Notes: a model not told the origin generated them from the sequence alone. Numbered from the stretch's first letter, positions 17,384-27,480 are shown. The stretch is 64,000 nucleotides of DNA from Amycolatopsis tucumanensis (GCF_021654135.1 NZ_JAKGSD010000016.1:62001-126000), one strand, 5' to 3'. Program-made: numbers and translations.

Positions 17384-17427
17384 TGTCTCGTTATGGGACA
17401 CTGCGCGAGGCGTGACTGAGGTAACAT
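17384..17427 (+). promoter_or_regulatory. Operator and putative promoter of the AcoR-like gene
   Basis: TGTCTCGTTATGGGACA (17384-17400) is followed 22 bases on by TAACAT (17422-17427), a plausible -10. The second AcoR-like gene has almost the same arrangement: TGTCTCGTTACGCGACA at 55010-55026 and TAACAT at 55049-55054, with the shared string AGGTAACATCG. Such conservation in non-coding DNA suggests a functional, probably autoregulated promoter. Confidence 0.7.
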
Positions 17428-17585
17428 CGACGACAAGGTGGGCGCCGGGCCGCAGCGTGACGGCCCCAAGCTCCTCGCAGCGCACGGGAGGAGGCCAGAC
17501 GAGATGACAGCCTCGGATGGCCCTCGGCGGCCGGATGCGCTGGTAGCACCACCGGGCAACGATGCTCGAGTCAAGGAACCAAGAG

Positions 17586-19370
17586 ATGAACGACTGGCTT
17601 CGAACAGCCGCCAAGGCACGGGACGACATCTTTTCGAGCTCGCTTGACGTATCGACCCATTCATCCTCGGTCGTTCGTCCCACCGTCTACGAGTCGTGGC
17701 GACGCTCCCGCTTGCAAGGCCTGGCCCCCGAGGCCGTCTCGCCCGTGGAGTTTGCCGAGATCGAGCTCGACAACTACCTGTCCCGGACGGTGACCTCAAT
17801 TGTCGAGAAGCGAGCGGCAGCACTCGACCAGAGCGCGTGCGCACTGGTACTGACTGACCGTGACGGGAACCTGCTGCGCCGATGGGTGCGCGACCACGAA
17901 ATGGCCGCGGACCTTGACGCCAAGGGCGTCGCCGCCGGTTTCACGATGGATGAGTCAACGGTCGGCACGACAGGGCTCGTCACGTTGCTGACCGGAAGGC
18001 CCGAGCTGATCCGTGGTCCCGAGCACTTCTCCGAGGAGTTCAAGCAGTACAGCTGCGCGAGCGCGCCGGTCGTCCACCCGGTCAGGCGAACGCTGCTCGG
18101 AAGCGTCTCGTTGATCTGCCGGGTGGCGGACACGACTCCATTGATGCTGTCCTGGGTGACCGACCTGATCACGGCGGTCGAGGAGGCGCTGCGCGCCCGC
18201 GCCTGCCAGCGCGAACAACGCCTGTTCGAGGCCTACACGACCTACAATCGGGACGTACGTCACCCCATCGTGGCGCTCGACATGACGACCGTCATCACCA
18301 ACGCGGCCGCTGCTCGCCTGCTGGGCGGCGTGGATCAAACGCTGCTGTGGGAACACGCGCGGCGCAGCCTCCGTGAGCGCAGGAGCGGGCCGACCAGCCT
18401 GACACTGCCGAACGGCGAGGTGCTCAGCGTCGACTGCTGTCCCCTGTCCGGGCAGGACACGGACGCCGGCGCGATCCTGTTCCTTCGAAAAGCATCCGCC
18501 ACTCGGCGCAAGACCGAAGCCCGCGCCCTTCCCCAGCCTTCGGTGTTGCTGCCTGGCCTCGTCGGCAGATCCGAGAAGTGGCGCGCACTGTGCCGCCAGG
18601 CGCACCGCCTACGGAACGGAACCAGCCCGGTGCTGGTCGTGGGCGAGCCAGGCTCGGGCCGGCTCGCGGTGGCGGAGGCGCTGCAGGACGCACAGACTGT
18701 CCGTGTCGTGGATGCGGTCGACGCGGCGGCACTGGGGGACGGCCGCTGGGTCCAGCACCTCCACGTGCAACTCGAGGACCCCACTGGTGTCCTGGTCATA
18801 CGGCACGTTGACTCGTTGGAGCCGTCAACCGCTGTCGCCACACTGGCCGCGCTGCGCCGCACGCCGCCCGGACGGCTACTGGCCACCGCACAGCGCAGGT
18901 CCGGCGAGCCCGCCGTGCACAACGCCCTGCTCGACCACTTCGAGTCCGTCCTCGAGGTTCCCCCGCTGCGCGAGCGCCTCGACGACTTCCCCGGCCTGCT
19001 CGCGCGGTTCTCCGAACAGGTGGCGGGAGCGAAGAACTCAGTCGAGTGGACCCCGGAGGTCGTCCAGGCCCTGACTCGACTCGAGTGGCCGGGCAACCTC
19101 AACTCGCTCAAGACCTTGGTGCGCCGCACCGTCACTGGCAGCGGCGCTACGAAGATAGGTACCGACGACCTTCCGCCTGAGTACGTAGCCCGCGCCGCGC
19201 GACGCCAGCTCGCCACCTTGGAGCAGATCGAAGCGCAGACGATTCTCCAGGCCTTGCGCGAGGCAGGAGGCAACAAGCACCAAGCAGCGCTTGCCCTGGG
19301 CATCGCGCGATCGACCCTGTATCGGAAAATCAGAGCACTCGGCCTCGATCTCTCCGCCAGCATTTACTGA
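17586..19370 (+). CDS. AcoR-like activator: GAF domain, degenerate AAA+ domain, Fis HTH
   Basis: This is a transcription activator with the layout of sigma-54 enhancer-binding proteins, 594 residues. The N-terminus (YESWRRSRLQGLAPE) is the AcoR-type start. A GAF-like sensor follows to about residue 190 (DESTVGTTGLVTLL), then a PAS-like part. The AAA+ region (from about residue 315, GRSEKWRALC) has a changed Walker A, GEPGSGR with Arg for Lys, and no GAFTGA loop for sigma-54 contact. The C-terminus is a Fis-type HTH (GGNKHQAALALGIARSTLYR). Actinobacteria of this kind (for example MimR-type regulators) generally do not use sigma-54. I chose ATG 17586 because the paralogue at 55151 starts at the same MNDWLRTA. 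Confidence 0.9.
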   Translation: MNDWLRTAAKARDDIFSSSLDVSTHSSSVVRPTVYESWRRSRLQGLAPEAVSPVEFAEIELDNYLSRTVTSIVEKRAAALDQSACALVLTDRDGNLLRRWVRDHEMAADLDAKGVAAGFTMDESTVGTTGLVTLLTGRPELIRGPEHFSEEFKQYSCASAPVVHPVRRTLLGSVSLICRVADTTPLMLSWVTDLITAVEEALRARACQREQRLFEAYTTYNRDVRHPIVALDMTTVITNAAAARLLGGVDQTLLWEHARRSLRERRSGPTSLTLPNGEVLSVDCCPLSGQDTDAGAILFLRKASATRRKTEARALPQPSVLLPGLVGRSEKWRALCRQAHRLRNGTSPVLVVGEPGSGRLAVAEALQDAQTVRVVDAVDAAALGDGRWVQHLHVQLEDPTGVLVIRHVDSLEPSTAVATLAALRRTPPGRLLATAQRRSGEPAVHNALLDHFESVLEVPPLRERLDDFPGLLARFSEQVAGAKNSVEWTPEVVQALTRLEWPGNLNSLKTLVRRTVTGSGATKIGTDDLPPEYVARAARRQLATLEQIEAQTILQALREAGGNKHQAALALGIARSTLYRKIRALGLDLSASIY

Positions 19371-19432
19371 CCGGAAGGAGGCCGGGCGCCGCAACGCCCG
19401 CACTCTCCGGCCACCACTTGGTCAACTTGCCA

Positions 19433-19690
19433 TCAAGAAGACTTTTCTGGCATTACGGATGATGCGGCGAGGAAGAACCCGGGGTTGAGCTTGCGGTTGC
19501 CGGTCCGGGCTGGATGCTCGCTTTCGATGCTGGTGCCGGAGGTGCGGGTCACGGGGCGATGCCGGCGTCGGCGAGCAGGTGGGTCGCCGAGCAGGTCGAG
19601 GAGATACTCGACGCGCACCCTCTTCCCCCGGGCCTGACCTCGATGCCGAAATCGGCACCAGGAGCGCAGCCCGCATCTGCGTGCATTTGA
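19433..19690 (-). pseudogene. IS110-family transposase C-terminal remnant
   Basis: Read on the minus strand, ADFGIEV is followed by THLLADAGIAP, then in another frame VTRTSGTSIESEHPARTGNR and KLNPGFFLAA. This matches the order and wording of the IS110 transposase C-terminal domain (addressed AGLAP, then SGTSI, then RGNK-L). A one-base deletion at the AP/VTR junction breaks the frame. No N-terminal domain or element ends are visible. It is a dead fragment between the AcoR-like gene and the lactonase gene. Confidence 0.6.
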
Positions 19691-19752
19691 GCAGACGCCA
19701 ACCGGCCGCAGTGTGCGCGGCAGCGAGCGGGCGGCGTCGGCGATGATCGAAC

Positions 19753-19769
19753 TGTCGCAAGTTGCGACA
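19753..19769. promoter_or_regulatory. Operator-like inverted repeat upstream of the lactonase gene
   Basis: TGTCGCAAGTTGCGACA is a perfect inverted repeat with 7-bp arms. It lies 140 bp upstream of the SMP-30 start. A second half site (TGCGACA) follows 20 bp on, and GACAAT at 19792 could be a -10 at the same distance seen in the AcoR-like promoters. It is the best copy of the shared motif. The rest of 19371-19909 holds only the IS110 fragment. Confidence 0.75.
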
Positions 19770-19909
19770 ACTCACTTCAGCCCAATCCTGCGACAATCGG
19801 CCTGGGTCCGGCATCACCGTGCACCGTCGGTGGCCCCAGACGCAGCCGGTCCACAATCGCACCGGCTCACACAGCCGGACAATTCAGCGCAATGAGAGGC
19901 ACGTAAACG

Positions 19910-20797
19910 ATGAGCACGCTGACCAACATTTTATCTGGAATGTCGTTTCTGGAATGCCCTCGCTGGCACGAAGGTCGCATTTGGGTCTCCGACTTCTACA
20001 CCAATCGCGTTTTTTCCGCGGCTGCGGACGGTACCGGCCTCCGGACCGAACTCGAGGTCCCGAACCAACCAGGTGGCCTCGGCTGGCTTCCCGACGGCCG
20101 GTTGCTCGTGGTCTCCGCACGGGACTTCACGTTGCTGCGTCGAGAGCATGATGGCCGGGTCGTCGTCCACGCGGACCTGAGCGGCCATGTCAGCGGAAAT
20201 CTCAACGACATGGTCGTCGATCGCCTCGGACGCGCCTATGTGGGGAACTTCGGCTTCGACATCGGCGCTGGAGCTGATCCCGTCCCGACGAACTTGGTCA
20301 GGGTGGACCCCGACGGAACTGTCGCCGAAGCCGCGGCTGGCCTCCATTTTCCGAACGGGAGCGTCATCACCGACGACAACGTGCTGGTGGTCGGTGAGAC
20401 CTTCGCGAACCGGATCACCGCATTCGACATCGAAGACAGCGGACAGCTCACGAATCAGCGGATCTGGGCGAAGTTCGGGGAGGTGCCGACCGGGGATTTC
20501 GCCACGGTCCTGAGTCAGGTGAAGGTCGCACCCGACGGTTGCTGCCTCGACGCCGAGGGGGCGGTGTGGGTAGCGGACGCCTTGAACGGCAGGGTGATCC
20601 GCGTGCAGGAGGGCGGGGACATCGTCGAGGAAATACAGGTCGGCAGCGGTGTCTACGCATGCATGCTGGGCGGGGACGACGGTCGGACGCTGTTCCTGTG
20701 CACAGCTCCGGACTTCGACCCAGCTGCGCGGGCCAGTGCACGTGAGTCCCATCTGCTGACCGTCCGGGTTTCCGTACCGCATGGCGGACACCCGTAG
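19910..20797 (+). CDS. SMP-30/gluconolactonase family lactonase
   Basis: This is a six-bladed beta-propeller hydrolase of 295 residues, predicted to open lactone rings with a bound divalent metal. Family features include LECPRWHEGRIWVSDF with the metal-binding Glu near residue 15, PGGLGWLPDGRLLVV, GNLNDMVVDRLGRAYVGNFG with the conserved Asn/Asp and HFPNGSVI. No signal peptide is seen. GAGAGG lies about 10 bases before the ATG. The gene sits behind the inverted repeat at 19753 and ahead of a RibBA-like gene 36 bp downstream, probably co-transcribed. It may hydrolyse the lactone produced by the nearby LLM monooxygenase, alongside or instead of the esterase at 15069. Confidence 0.9.
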   Translation: MSTLTNILSGMSFLECPRWHEGRIWVSDFYTNRVFSAAADGTGLRTELEVPNQPGGLGWLPDGRLLVVSARDFTLLRREHDGRVVVHADLSGHVSGNLNDMVVDRLGRAYVGNFGFDIGAGADPVPTNLVRVDPDGTVAEAAAGLHFPNGSVITDDNVLVVGETFANRITAFDIEDSGQLTNQRIWAKFGEVPTGDFATVLSQVKVAPDGCCLDAEGAVWVADALNGRVIRVQEGGDIVEEIQVGSGVYACMLGGDDGRTLFLCTAPDFDPAARASARESHLLTVRVSVPHGGHP

Positions 20798-20833
20798 CCC
20801 GGCATTCGTGATCGTCGCGAGGAGACACAGCAG

Positions 20834-21880
20834 ATGTCCAGAAGTTCACAGAACGCGATCGACAAGCGCGTTCGCTCCGCCCTGAGCGCGATTGCCGCCG
20901 GGCGACCGGTGGTGGTCGTCGACGATCAGAACCGTGAGAATGAGGGAGATCTCATCTTCGCGGCAGAACTCGCGACCCCGAAACTGGTCGCCTTCACCGT
21001 CAGGCACACTTCCGGTTTCCTCTGTGTCGCCCTTGCCGGCGAGGCGTGCGACCGGCTCAACCTGGCCCCCATGACCCACGCCAACCAAGATCGATACCAA
21101 ACCGCCTACCAGGTGACCGTCGACTTGGTCGGCACCGGTACGGGAATCTCCGCGAAGTCCCGTGCGGCCACGATCGCCGCCTTGGGATCCGACGACGCGA
21201 ACCCGGAAGATTTTTCACGTCCGGGCCACGTCGTACCGTTGCGTGCACGCGCGGGCGGAGTTCTCGAACGGCCCGGTCACACCGAAGCGGCAGTCGATCT
21301 GGCCCGGCTTGCGGGCCGCACGCCCGCCGGAGCGCTCTGCGAGATCGTGTCCGTGGACCGGCCCACCGAAATGGCCAAAGGTGAAGAACTGGCGCGTTTC
21401 GCTCTCCAGCACGGACTCGTGCACTTGTCTGTCGCTGACATCATCGATTACAGGCTCCGCCACGAAACCCGGTTCACGCGCGTCACCGAGGCGACGCTGC
21501 CCACGTCGTTCGGACGGTTCCGCGCTCTGGGCTACAGCGAGTACCTGTCCGGCAACGAGTACCTGGCCTTGGTCGCGGGAACGGGCGATGGCCGTGTTCC
21601 TGTCTACGTTCACACCGAATGTCTTTGCGGCGACGTCTTCGGTGCCGTTTCGTGCACGTGCCGAGGAAATCTTGATCGCGCACTCACGGAGTTCGGCAGA
21701 ACAGGTCGCGGGGTGGTGATCTACCTACGTCCGGACGGCAGAGCGAGCGCCTGCGGACTGCTGCAGGCGGACACGCCTCCTCAACCTGGCCCAGAGATCG
21801 TCGTACCCAACATTCTCGCCGATCTCGGTCTCGACGCCGTGTACGAGTTCGAGCAGCAACCCAGACCCGCGGCGGGGTGA
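20834..21880 (+). CDS. RibBA-like: DHBP synthase with truncated GTP cyclohydrolase II domain
   Basis: The N-terminal domain (about 1-205) is 3,4-dihydroxy-2-butanone-4-phosphate synthase, a riboflavin-pathway enzyme. It has VVVDDQNRENEGDLIFAAE, FTVRHTSGFLCVAL and the RPGHVVPLRARAGGVLERPG and HTEAAVDL active-site blocks. The C-terminal domain (from about 225) is GTP cyclohydrolase II. It keeps the zinc-binding HTECLCGDVFGAVSCTC, but after IYLRPDGRA a large part of the catalytic domain is missing and only ILADLGLD remains. At 348 residues it is well short of a normal RibBA (around 400-420). Cyclohydrolase activity is doubtful; the DHBP synthase half may still work. As a second, catabolic-cluster copy it could raise flavin supply for the flavin monooxygenases. 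Confidence 0.9.
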   Translation: MSRSSQNAIDKRVRSALSAIAAGRPVVVVDDQNRENEGDLIFAAELATPKLVAFTVRHTSGFLCVALAGEACDRLNLAPMTHANQDRYQTAYQVTVDLVGTGTGISAKSRAATIAALGSDDANPEDFSRPGHVVPLRARAGGVLERPGHTEAAVDLARLAGRTPAGALCEIVSVDRPTEMAKGEELARFALQHGLVHLSVADIIDYRLRHETRFTRVTEATLPTSFGRFRALGYSEYLSGNEYLALVAGTGDGRVPVYVHTECLCGDVFGAVSCTCRGNLDRALTEFGRTGRGVVIYLRPDGRASACGLLQADTPPQPGPEIVVPNILADLGLDAVYEFEQQPRPAAG

Positions 21881-21929
21881 CTACGGCCACACAGCCCTGG
21901 GCGCGAACCGAGCCTGAGCTGTGTCACCG

Positions 21930-23159
21930 TCACCAGGTGACCTCGAGCCGTTCCAGGCCGCGGAAGAAGAAGCTCGCGACGTAGGACGGCTCGTAACCGG
22001 GTGCCAGGCGAAGGTCCGGTAGCCGGTCGAGCAGGGTTTCGATGGCCGTGCGCACTTCGGTGCGCGCCAGCTGCGCACCCGGGCACTGGTGAATGCCACT
22101 GCCGAACGCCAGGTGCTCGTGGATGTTCGCCCGCGAGAGCCGGACTTCGTCCGGCGCGGCGAAACGGCTCTCGTCCCGGTTCGCCGAACCGAAGAGCAGC
22201 AGCAGCGACGTCCCCGCCGGCAGCGGCGTCCCACCGATCTCCACGTCCCGGGTGGTCACGCGCATGAGCCCGCGGTGCGGCGCGTCCCGCCGTAGCGTCT
22301 CCTCGATGACCTGCTGCAACACCGGGCGGTCGGCGCGGACCATCTCCCACAACCGGCGGTCGTTGTCGAGCAGCAGCAGGAGCGTGCTGGTCATGAGATC
22401 GCGTGTGGTGTCGTGCCCGGCGAAGCGCAGGCCGCGGAACATGTAGTGCAGGTCGTCCCTGCTCACCGCGGGAACCATGTCGGTGCCGTGCACGAGGTCG
22501 GTCATGAAGTCGTCTCGCGGCGAGGTCCGGCGCTGCTCCGCCAGCGCGTCGATGTAACGCTCGTAATCGTGCATCCGCCGTGCCGCGGCGACCTTTTCCT
22601 CGACGCCGACCATCGGGTTCAGCAGAGTGACGTAGTCGTTCGTCCAGCCCTGCACCCGGTCGTTGTCCTCGGCGGGGATTCCGAAGACGTCGCTGACGAT
22701 CGACTGCACGTAGGGGTCGGCATAGGCGCTGACGAGGTCCGCCCGGTGTGCCCCCGCGAACTGGTCGACGAGTTCGGCCGAACGTGTCCTCATGAGCGGA
22801 AGCCGCTGCCGGATGCGGCGGCCGGAGAACGCGTGATCGAGCACCTTGCGCAAGGGTGCGTGCTGCGGTTCGTCGGTGTTCACGACGGTGGCCGCCTCCG
22901 GGATGATCCCGTGGAGTGCTTCGACGACGGGTTCCGGATTCTGCCACAGGACCGGAATGGCGTTGCTGGACGAATAGGTGTCCGGGTCGTCGACGATCGA
23001 CTTGATGTCGTCGTAGCGCGTCACGACGTACGCGTTGAGCGTCGGCGAAAAGCAAATCGGCTGTTCCGTGCGCGACCACTTGTAGAACAGGTGCGGATTC
23101 TCCCGATGCGGCGATTCCATCGGGTTGAAGTCCGTGAACGCGGCCTGCTGCGTCATCAT
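21930..23159 (-). CDS. Cytochrome P450
   Basis: This is a soluble bacterial P450 of 409 residues. The I-helix oxygen-binding motif is FAGHDTTRD, the K-helix ExxR is EETLRRDAP, and the heme loop is FGSGIHQCPGAQLA with the Cys ligand near residue 357. I chose ATG 23159 with GGAGG 5 bases before it. It is divergent from a phthalate-dioxygenase-type reductase (start 23358) which is the likeliest electron donor, and its stop faces that of the RibBA-like gene. The motif set is canonical, in contrast to the second P450 next door. Substrate unknown; I do not assign a CYP family. Confidence 0.93.
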   Translation of the reverse strand: MMTQQAAFTDFNPMESPHRENPHLFYKWSRTEQPICFSPTLNAYVVTRYDDIKSIVDDPDTYSSSNAIPVLWQNPEPVVEALHGIIPEAATVVNTDEPQHAPLRKVLDHAFSGRRIRQRLPLMRTRSAELVDQFAGAHRADLVSAYADPYVQSIVSDVFGIPAEDNDRVQGWTNDYVTLLNPMVGVEEKVAAARRMHDYERYIDALAEQRRTSPRDDFMTDLVHGTDMVPAVSRDDLHYMFRGLRFAGHDTTRDLMTSTLLLLLDNDRRLWEMVRADRPVLQQVIEETLRRDAPHRGLMRVTTRDVEIGGTPLPAGTSLLLLFGSANRDESRFAAPDEVRLSRANIHEHLAFGSGIHQCPGAQLARTEVRTAIETLLDRLPDLRLAPGYEPSYVASFFFRGLERLEVTW

Positions 23160-23357
23160 TGACCTCCAGTCACCGTTGGCGCGATGAGGCGATTTTGTGC
23201 GGTTGGCCAATCGGCCGACAACCGCGAGTCCCACCGGTCGGGATCGGCCTTTCCCGCGCAGTGGGACTCCTGATGGCGGCTCTTCCGGCGTCGCCCGAGG
23301 CTCTTGCACGGGTTCGCAGTCGTGCATCACCCAGCACCGGAGCCGGGAGGAGGCGTC

Positions 23358-24278
23358 ATGACACGTGAGCTGGTCGTGACCTCGAAAGAAGAGGCCGCCG
23401 AGGACGTGATGGTCATTCACCTGACCGACCCCGGCGGGGACCCGCTGCCGGAATGGACACCGGGGGCGCACGTGGGAGTCGACGTCGACGGCGACGTCCG
23501 TCAGTATTCGCTCTGCGGGCCGATGTCCGAGCGGTTCACGTGGCGGATCGGGGTCCGGCGGGAATGGAACGGAGTCGTCTCGAACAAGCTGCACGATTCC
23601 GTTTCCGTCGGCCGGCGGCTGCGCGTTTCGGATCCCGAGAATCTGTTCCCGCTGGTTCCCGCGGAACGGTATGTCTTCATCGCGGGCGGTATCGGCATCA
23701 CGCCTTTGCTTCCAATGCTGGAAGAGGTCAAGCGCGCGGGCCGGGAATGGAGCCTCTACTACGGCGGCCGGTCACGCCGCCACATGGCGTTCTGCTCTGA
23801 AGTGGACGGTCCGGGCGTGACGCTGTGGCCGGAGGACGAGCACGGGTTGCTTCCGGTGGATTCGCTCCTCGGCGAGCCGCGGCCAGGCACAGCCGTGTAC
23901 TGCTGCGGTCCGGCCCCGCTGATAGACGCCGTCACGGAGGCCTGCGCGGCCTGGCCGGCGGGCACGCTGCATGTCGAACGGTTCACCCCCGTCCGGCCGG
24001 GCGACTCCGCCCGCCCGTTCGTCGCCGAACTGCGGCGGTCCAAACGCACGATCGAGGTGCCCGCCGACAAAAGCCTGCTCGAAGCCATCGAGGCCGCCGG
24101 CATCTCGGTGCTCTCGTCGTGCCGGACCGGGACGTGCGGCACGTGCGAGGCGACCGTGCTCGACGGCGAGCCGGAGCACCACGACGAAGTACTGACCGAC
24201 GAGGAACGGCAGGACGGAAAGCTGATCATGCTGTGTGTGTCGCGCTCCCGGTCCGCGGTCCTCGGACTCGATCTTTGA
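23358..24278 (+). CDS. Phthalate-dioxygenase-type reductase (flavin, NAD, C-terminal [2Fe-2S])
   Basis: This is a one-chain electron donor, VanB/PDR-like, 306 residues. The N-terminal flavin domain shows RQYSLCGP (flavin-binding RxYS). The NAD domain has FIAGGIGITPLLPML and YCCGPAPLIDAV. The C-terminal plant-type [2Fe-2S] domain has Cys in CRTGTCGTCEA and a later Cys in IMLCVS. GGGAGGAGG precedes the ATG. It lies 27 bp upstream of the GcoA-like P450 gene and is probably co-transcribed with it; the divergent P450 at 21930 may also use it. The known GcoA partner (GcoB) has its iron-sulfur domain at the N-terminus, so this pairing is different. Confidence 0.93.
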   Translation: MTRELVVTSKEEAAEDVMVIHLTDPGGDPLPEWTPGAHVGVDVDGDVRQYSLCGPMSERFTWRIGVRREWNGVVSNKLHDSVSVGRRLRVSDPENLFPLVPAERYVFIAGGIGITPLLPMLEEVKRAGREWSLYYGGRSRRHMAFCSEVDGPGVTLWPEDEHGLLPVDSLLGEPRPGTAVYCCGPAPLIDAVTEACAAWPAGTLHVERFTPVRPGDSARPFVAELRRSKRTIEVPADKSLLEAIEAAGISVLSSCRTGTCGTCEATVLDGEPEHHDEVLTDEERQDGKLIMLCVSRSRSAVLGLDL

Positions 24279-25538
<1,260 letters not shown>

Positions 25539-25541
25539 TCG

Positions 25542-26315
25542 TCACCCGGCACGCTGCGGTAACCGGGCGAGCTTGCGGGACGCGGCGGCCGCGGTGGCCC
25601 GCACGACCGGTCCGAACCGGTCCGTGCGCACCACCGCGGCCGGCCCCGTGACCGACAGCGCGCCGACGACGTGCCCGAGCGGGGTGCGTAGCGCGGCGCC
25701 GACACAGCTGACGCCCACGTTGCCTTCCTCGTCGTCGACGCTCCACCCCCGCCGGGCCGACACCTCGAGTTCGTGCCGGAGCGCGGACGGCACGGTGATC
25801 GTGCGCTTTGTACGCTGTTCGAGGCCATGACTGATGACCTGGTCGACGACGGCGCGCGGGCCGGCCGCGAGTATCGCCCGGCCGAGGCTGGAACAGTGCG
25901 CGGGGATCGAACCACCGGCTTTCGACAGCATCGGCAGCTCCAGGTGCCCGGTCACCGTGTCGACCACCAGCACGTTCGGCAGGTCGAGCACGCCAAGCTG
26001 CACGGTCAGGTGGCTGCTCTCGTAGAGATCCTGCATGAACGGCTGGACGGTCTCGCGCAGTTCCCGCCTGAGCTGGGTCAGGCCGGACAGCCGCACGAAG
26101 TCGTTGCCCAGGTGGTACCGGCCGTCGTCCCGGCTGAGCCAGCCCAGCGCCACCATGCGTCCCGCCACCCGGTGTGTCGTAGAGCGGGGTAGCCCGCTGC
26201 GGCTCGCCAGGGACATCAACGTCAACCGCCGGTGCTCGTCGTCGAATGCCTGGAGAATCGCGGCAGCCCGCTCGAGAATCCCGTCGGAGCCGTCGCCGAC
26301 GATCTGGCTTGTCAT
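25542..26315 (-). CDS. IclR family regulator
   Basis: This is a regulator of 257 residues. The N-terminal winged helix includes LTLMSLASRSGLPRSTTHRV (about residues 31-50). The IclR effector domain spans about 80-250 (LGVLDLPNVLVVD, PAHCSSLGRAILA, GWSVDDEEGNVGVSCVGAAL). It converges with the GcoA-like P450 gene, 3 bp between stop codons. The ATG at 26315 has only a weak GGAG upstream; an ATG ten codons earlier is possible. Probable targets are the P450 or extradiol genes, but no operator is obvious. Confidence 0.9.
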   Translation of the reverse strand: MTSQIVGDGSDGILERAAAILQAFDDEHRRLTLMSLASRSGLPRSTTHRVAGRMVALGWLSRDDGRYHLGNDFVRLSGLTQLRRELRETVQPFMQDLYESSHLTVQLGVLDLPNVLVVDTVTGHLELPMLSKAGGSIPAHCSSLGRAILAAGPRAVVDQVISHGLEQRTKRTITVPSALRHELEVSARRGWSVDDEEGNVGVSCVGAALRTPLGHVVGALSVTGPAAVVRTDRFGPVVRATAAAASRKLARLPQRAG

Positions 26316-26419
26316 TGTGTGCCGCTCCGTATCTGTTCGCGCCATTGCGACGTGGGCACGATAAGCCAGCCGGAGGAACCGGGCGATCCATCTCGCGCAG
26401 CCGATCCGATCCGCGAAGC

Positions 26420-27400
26420 TCAACGCCTCCGCAGCGTCTGCGACGGCAACTCACCGAACCTGTCCCGGTACAGCGCGGCGAACCGGGGCACGTGCGTGAA
26501 CCCCCAGCGAAGCGCGACGTCGGTGACGGTGGTCGGCGCGTCGCCGGCACGCTGCAGATCGGCCCTGGCCCGGTCGAGCCGGACGAACCGGAGGTACTGG
26601 CTCGGGCTCGTCCCGAGGTGACGCCGGAAGCCCGCCTGCAGGGACCGGACGCTGACCCCGGCCACCGCCGCCAGCTGCGACAGCGTCAACGGCTGCCCGG
26701 GATCGGCGTGCACGAGATCGACGACGCGGGCGATGCGCGCCGGGAGCTTGCGATCGGTTCGCTCCTCGCCCTCGGCCTTGACCCGCTGCGCGTCGAGCAA
26801 GCCCAGGATGACGAGATCCTCGACGTGGGCCGCGGCGAGCCGGTTGTCCAGCAGTCCCCCGCTCTCGGCGGACCGCACGGTCCAGCTGACGAGATCCACC
26901 CAGCTCTGCGTCTTCGGTGAGCGCAGATCCAGCGGCATCGCCAGGCAGACGCCGTCGTCCAGGGTGCCGGCGGCCTCGCGGCGGGATTCCAGCGCTTGCC
27001 TGCTCACGAGCACGGACAGATGCGCGCACCCGTCGTCGACGAACATCTCGGTGGGTGACCCCGGGTTGAGCACCGCGCCGACACACCGCCCGCCTGTGCT
27101 GACGGCGCCGGCCGCCTGGCGGTACTCGCCGTACCCGGCGAGCACGATGTTCGCGGCGTAGTAACCCAGCGGGTCCGGCCGGATCGTCGTCGCCGTCCCC
27201 AGTGACATGTAGACGAGGCGGATGCCGCCGAGCGAGACCGAGTTGGCGGTAGCGCAGAACCTGCGCGGGGCTCGGTCGGGCCGCAGTGTGTGCGGGCTGA
27301 ACAGGCGAGCCAGACGCGACTCCGCCTCGAGCACGTCGCGGGTGCGCACGGAGCGGTACGGCGCGAGGCGTTCGCGGGGCGCGCGCGCTGCATCCACCAA
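26420..27400 (-). CDS. AraC family regulator
   Basis: This is a 326-residue regulator with an AraC-type N-terminal ligand domain and two C-terminal HTHs: LTLSQLAAVAGVSVRSLQAG and VTDVALRWGFTHVPRFAALY, followed by FGELPSQTLRRR at the end. The reading frame begins at TTG 27400; GTG 27397 is the next codon and may be used instead. It is transcribed in the same direction as the upstream extradiol dioxygenase operon, 158 bp away, with a strong inverted repeat (27481-27508) between. An AraC regulator accompanies gcoAB in Amycolatopsis, so control of the GcoA-like P450 is plausible. Confidence 0.88.
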   Translation of the reverse strand: MVDAARAPRERLAPYRSVRTRDVLEAESRLARLFSPHTLRPDRAPRRFCATANSVSLGGIRLVYMSLGTATTIRPDPLGYYAANIVLAGYGEYRQAAGAVSTGGRCVGAVLNPGSPTEMFVDDGCAHLSVLVSRQALESRREAAGTLDDGVCLAMPLDLRSPKTQSWVDLVSWTVRSAESGGLLDNRLAAAHVEDLVILGLLDAQRVKAEGEERTDRKLPARIARVVDLVHADPGQPLTLSQLAAVAGVSVRSLQAGFRRHLGTSPSQYLRFVRLDRARADLQRAGDAPTTVTDVALRWGFTHVPRFAALYRDRFGELPSQTLRRR

Positions 27401-27480
27401 TGCGGTCTCCGATCATCCGTACGGAGGGCGTCGACCGGGACGGCGCAGGGTCGGAGGTGGTCGTCGGGAGCCTCCCGGCC

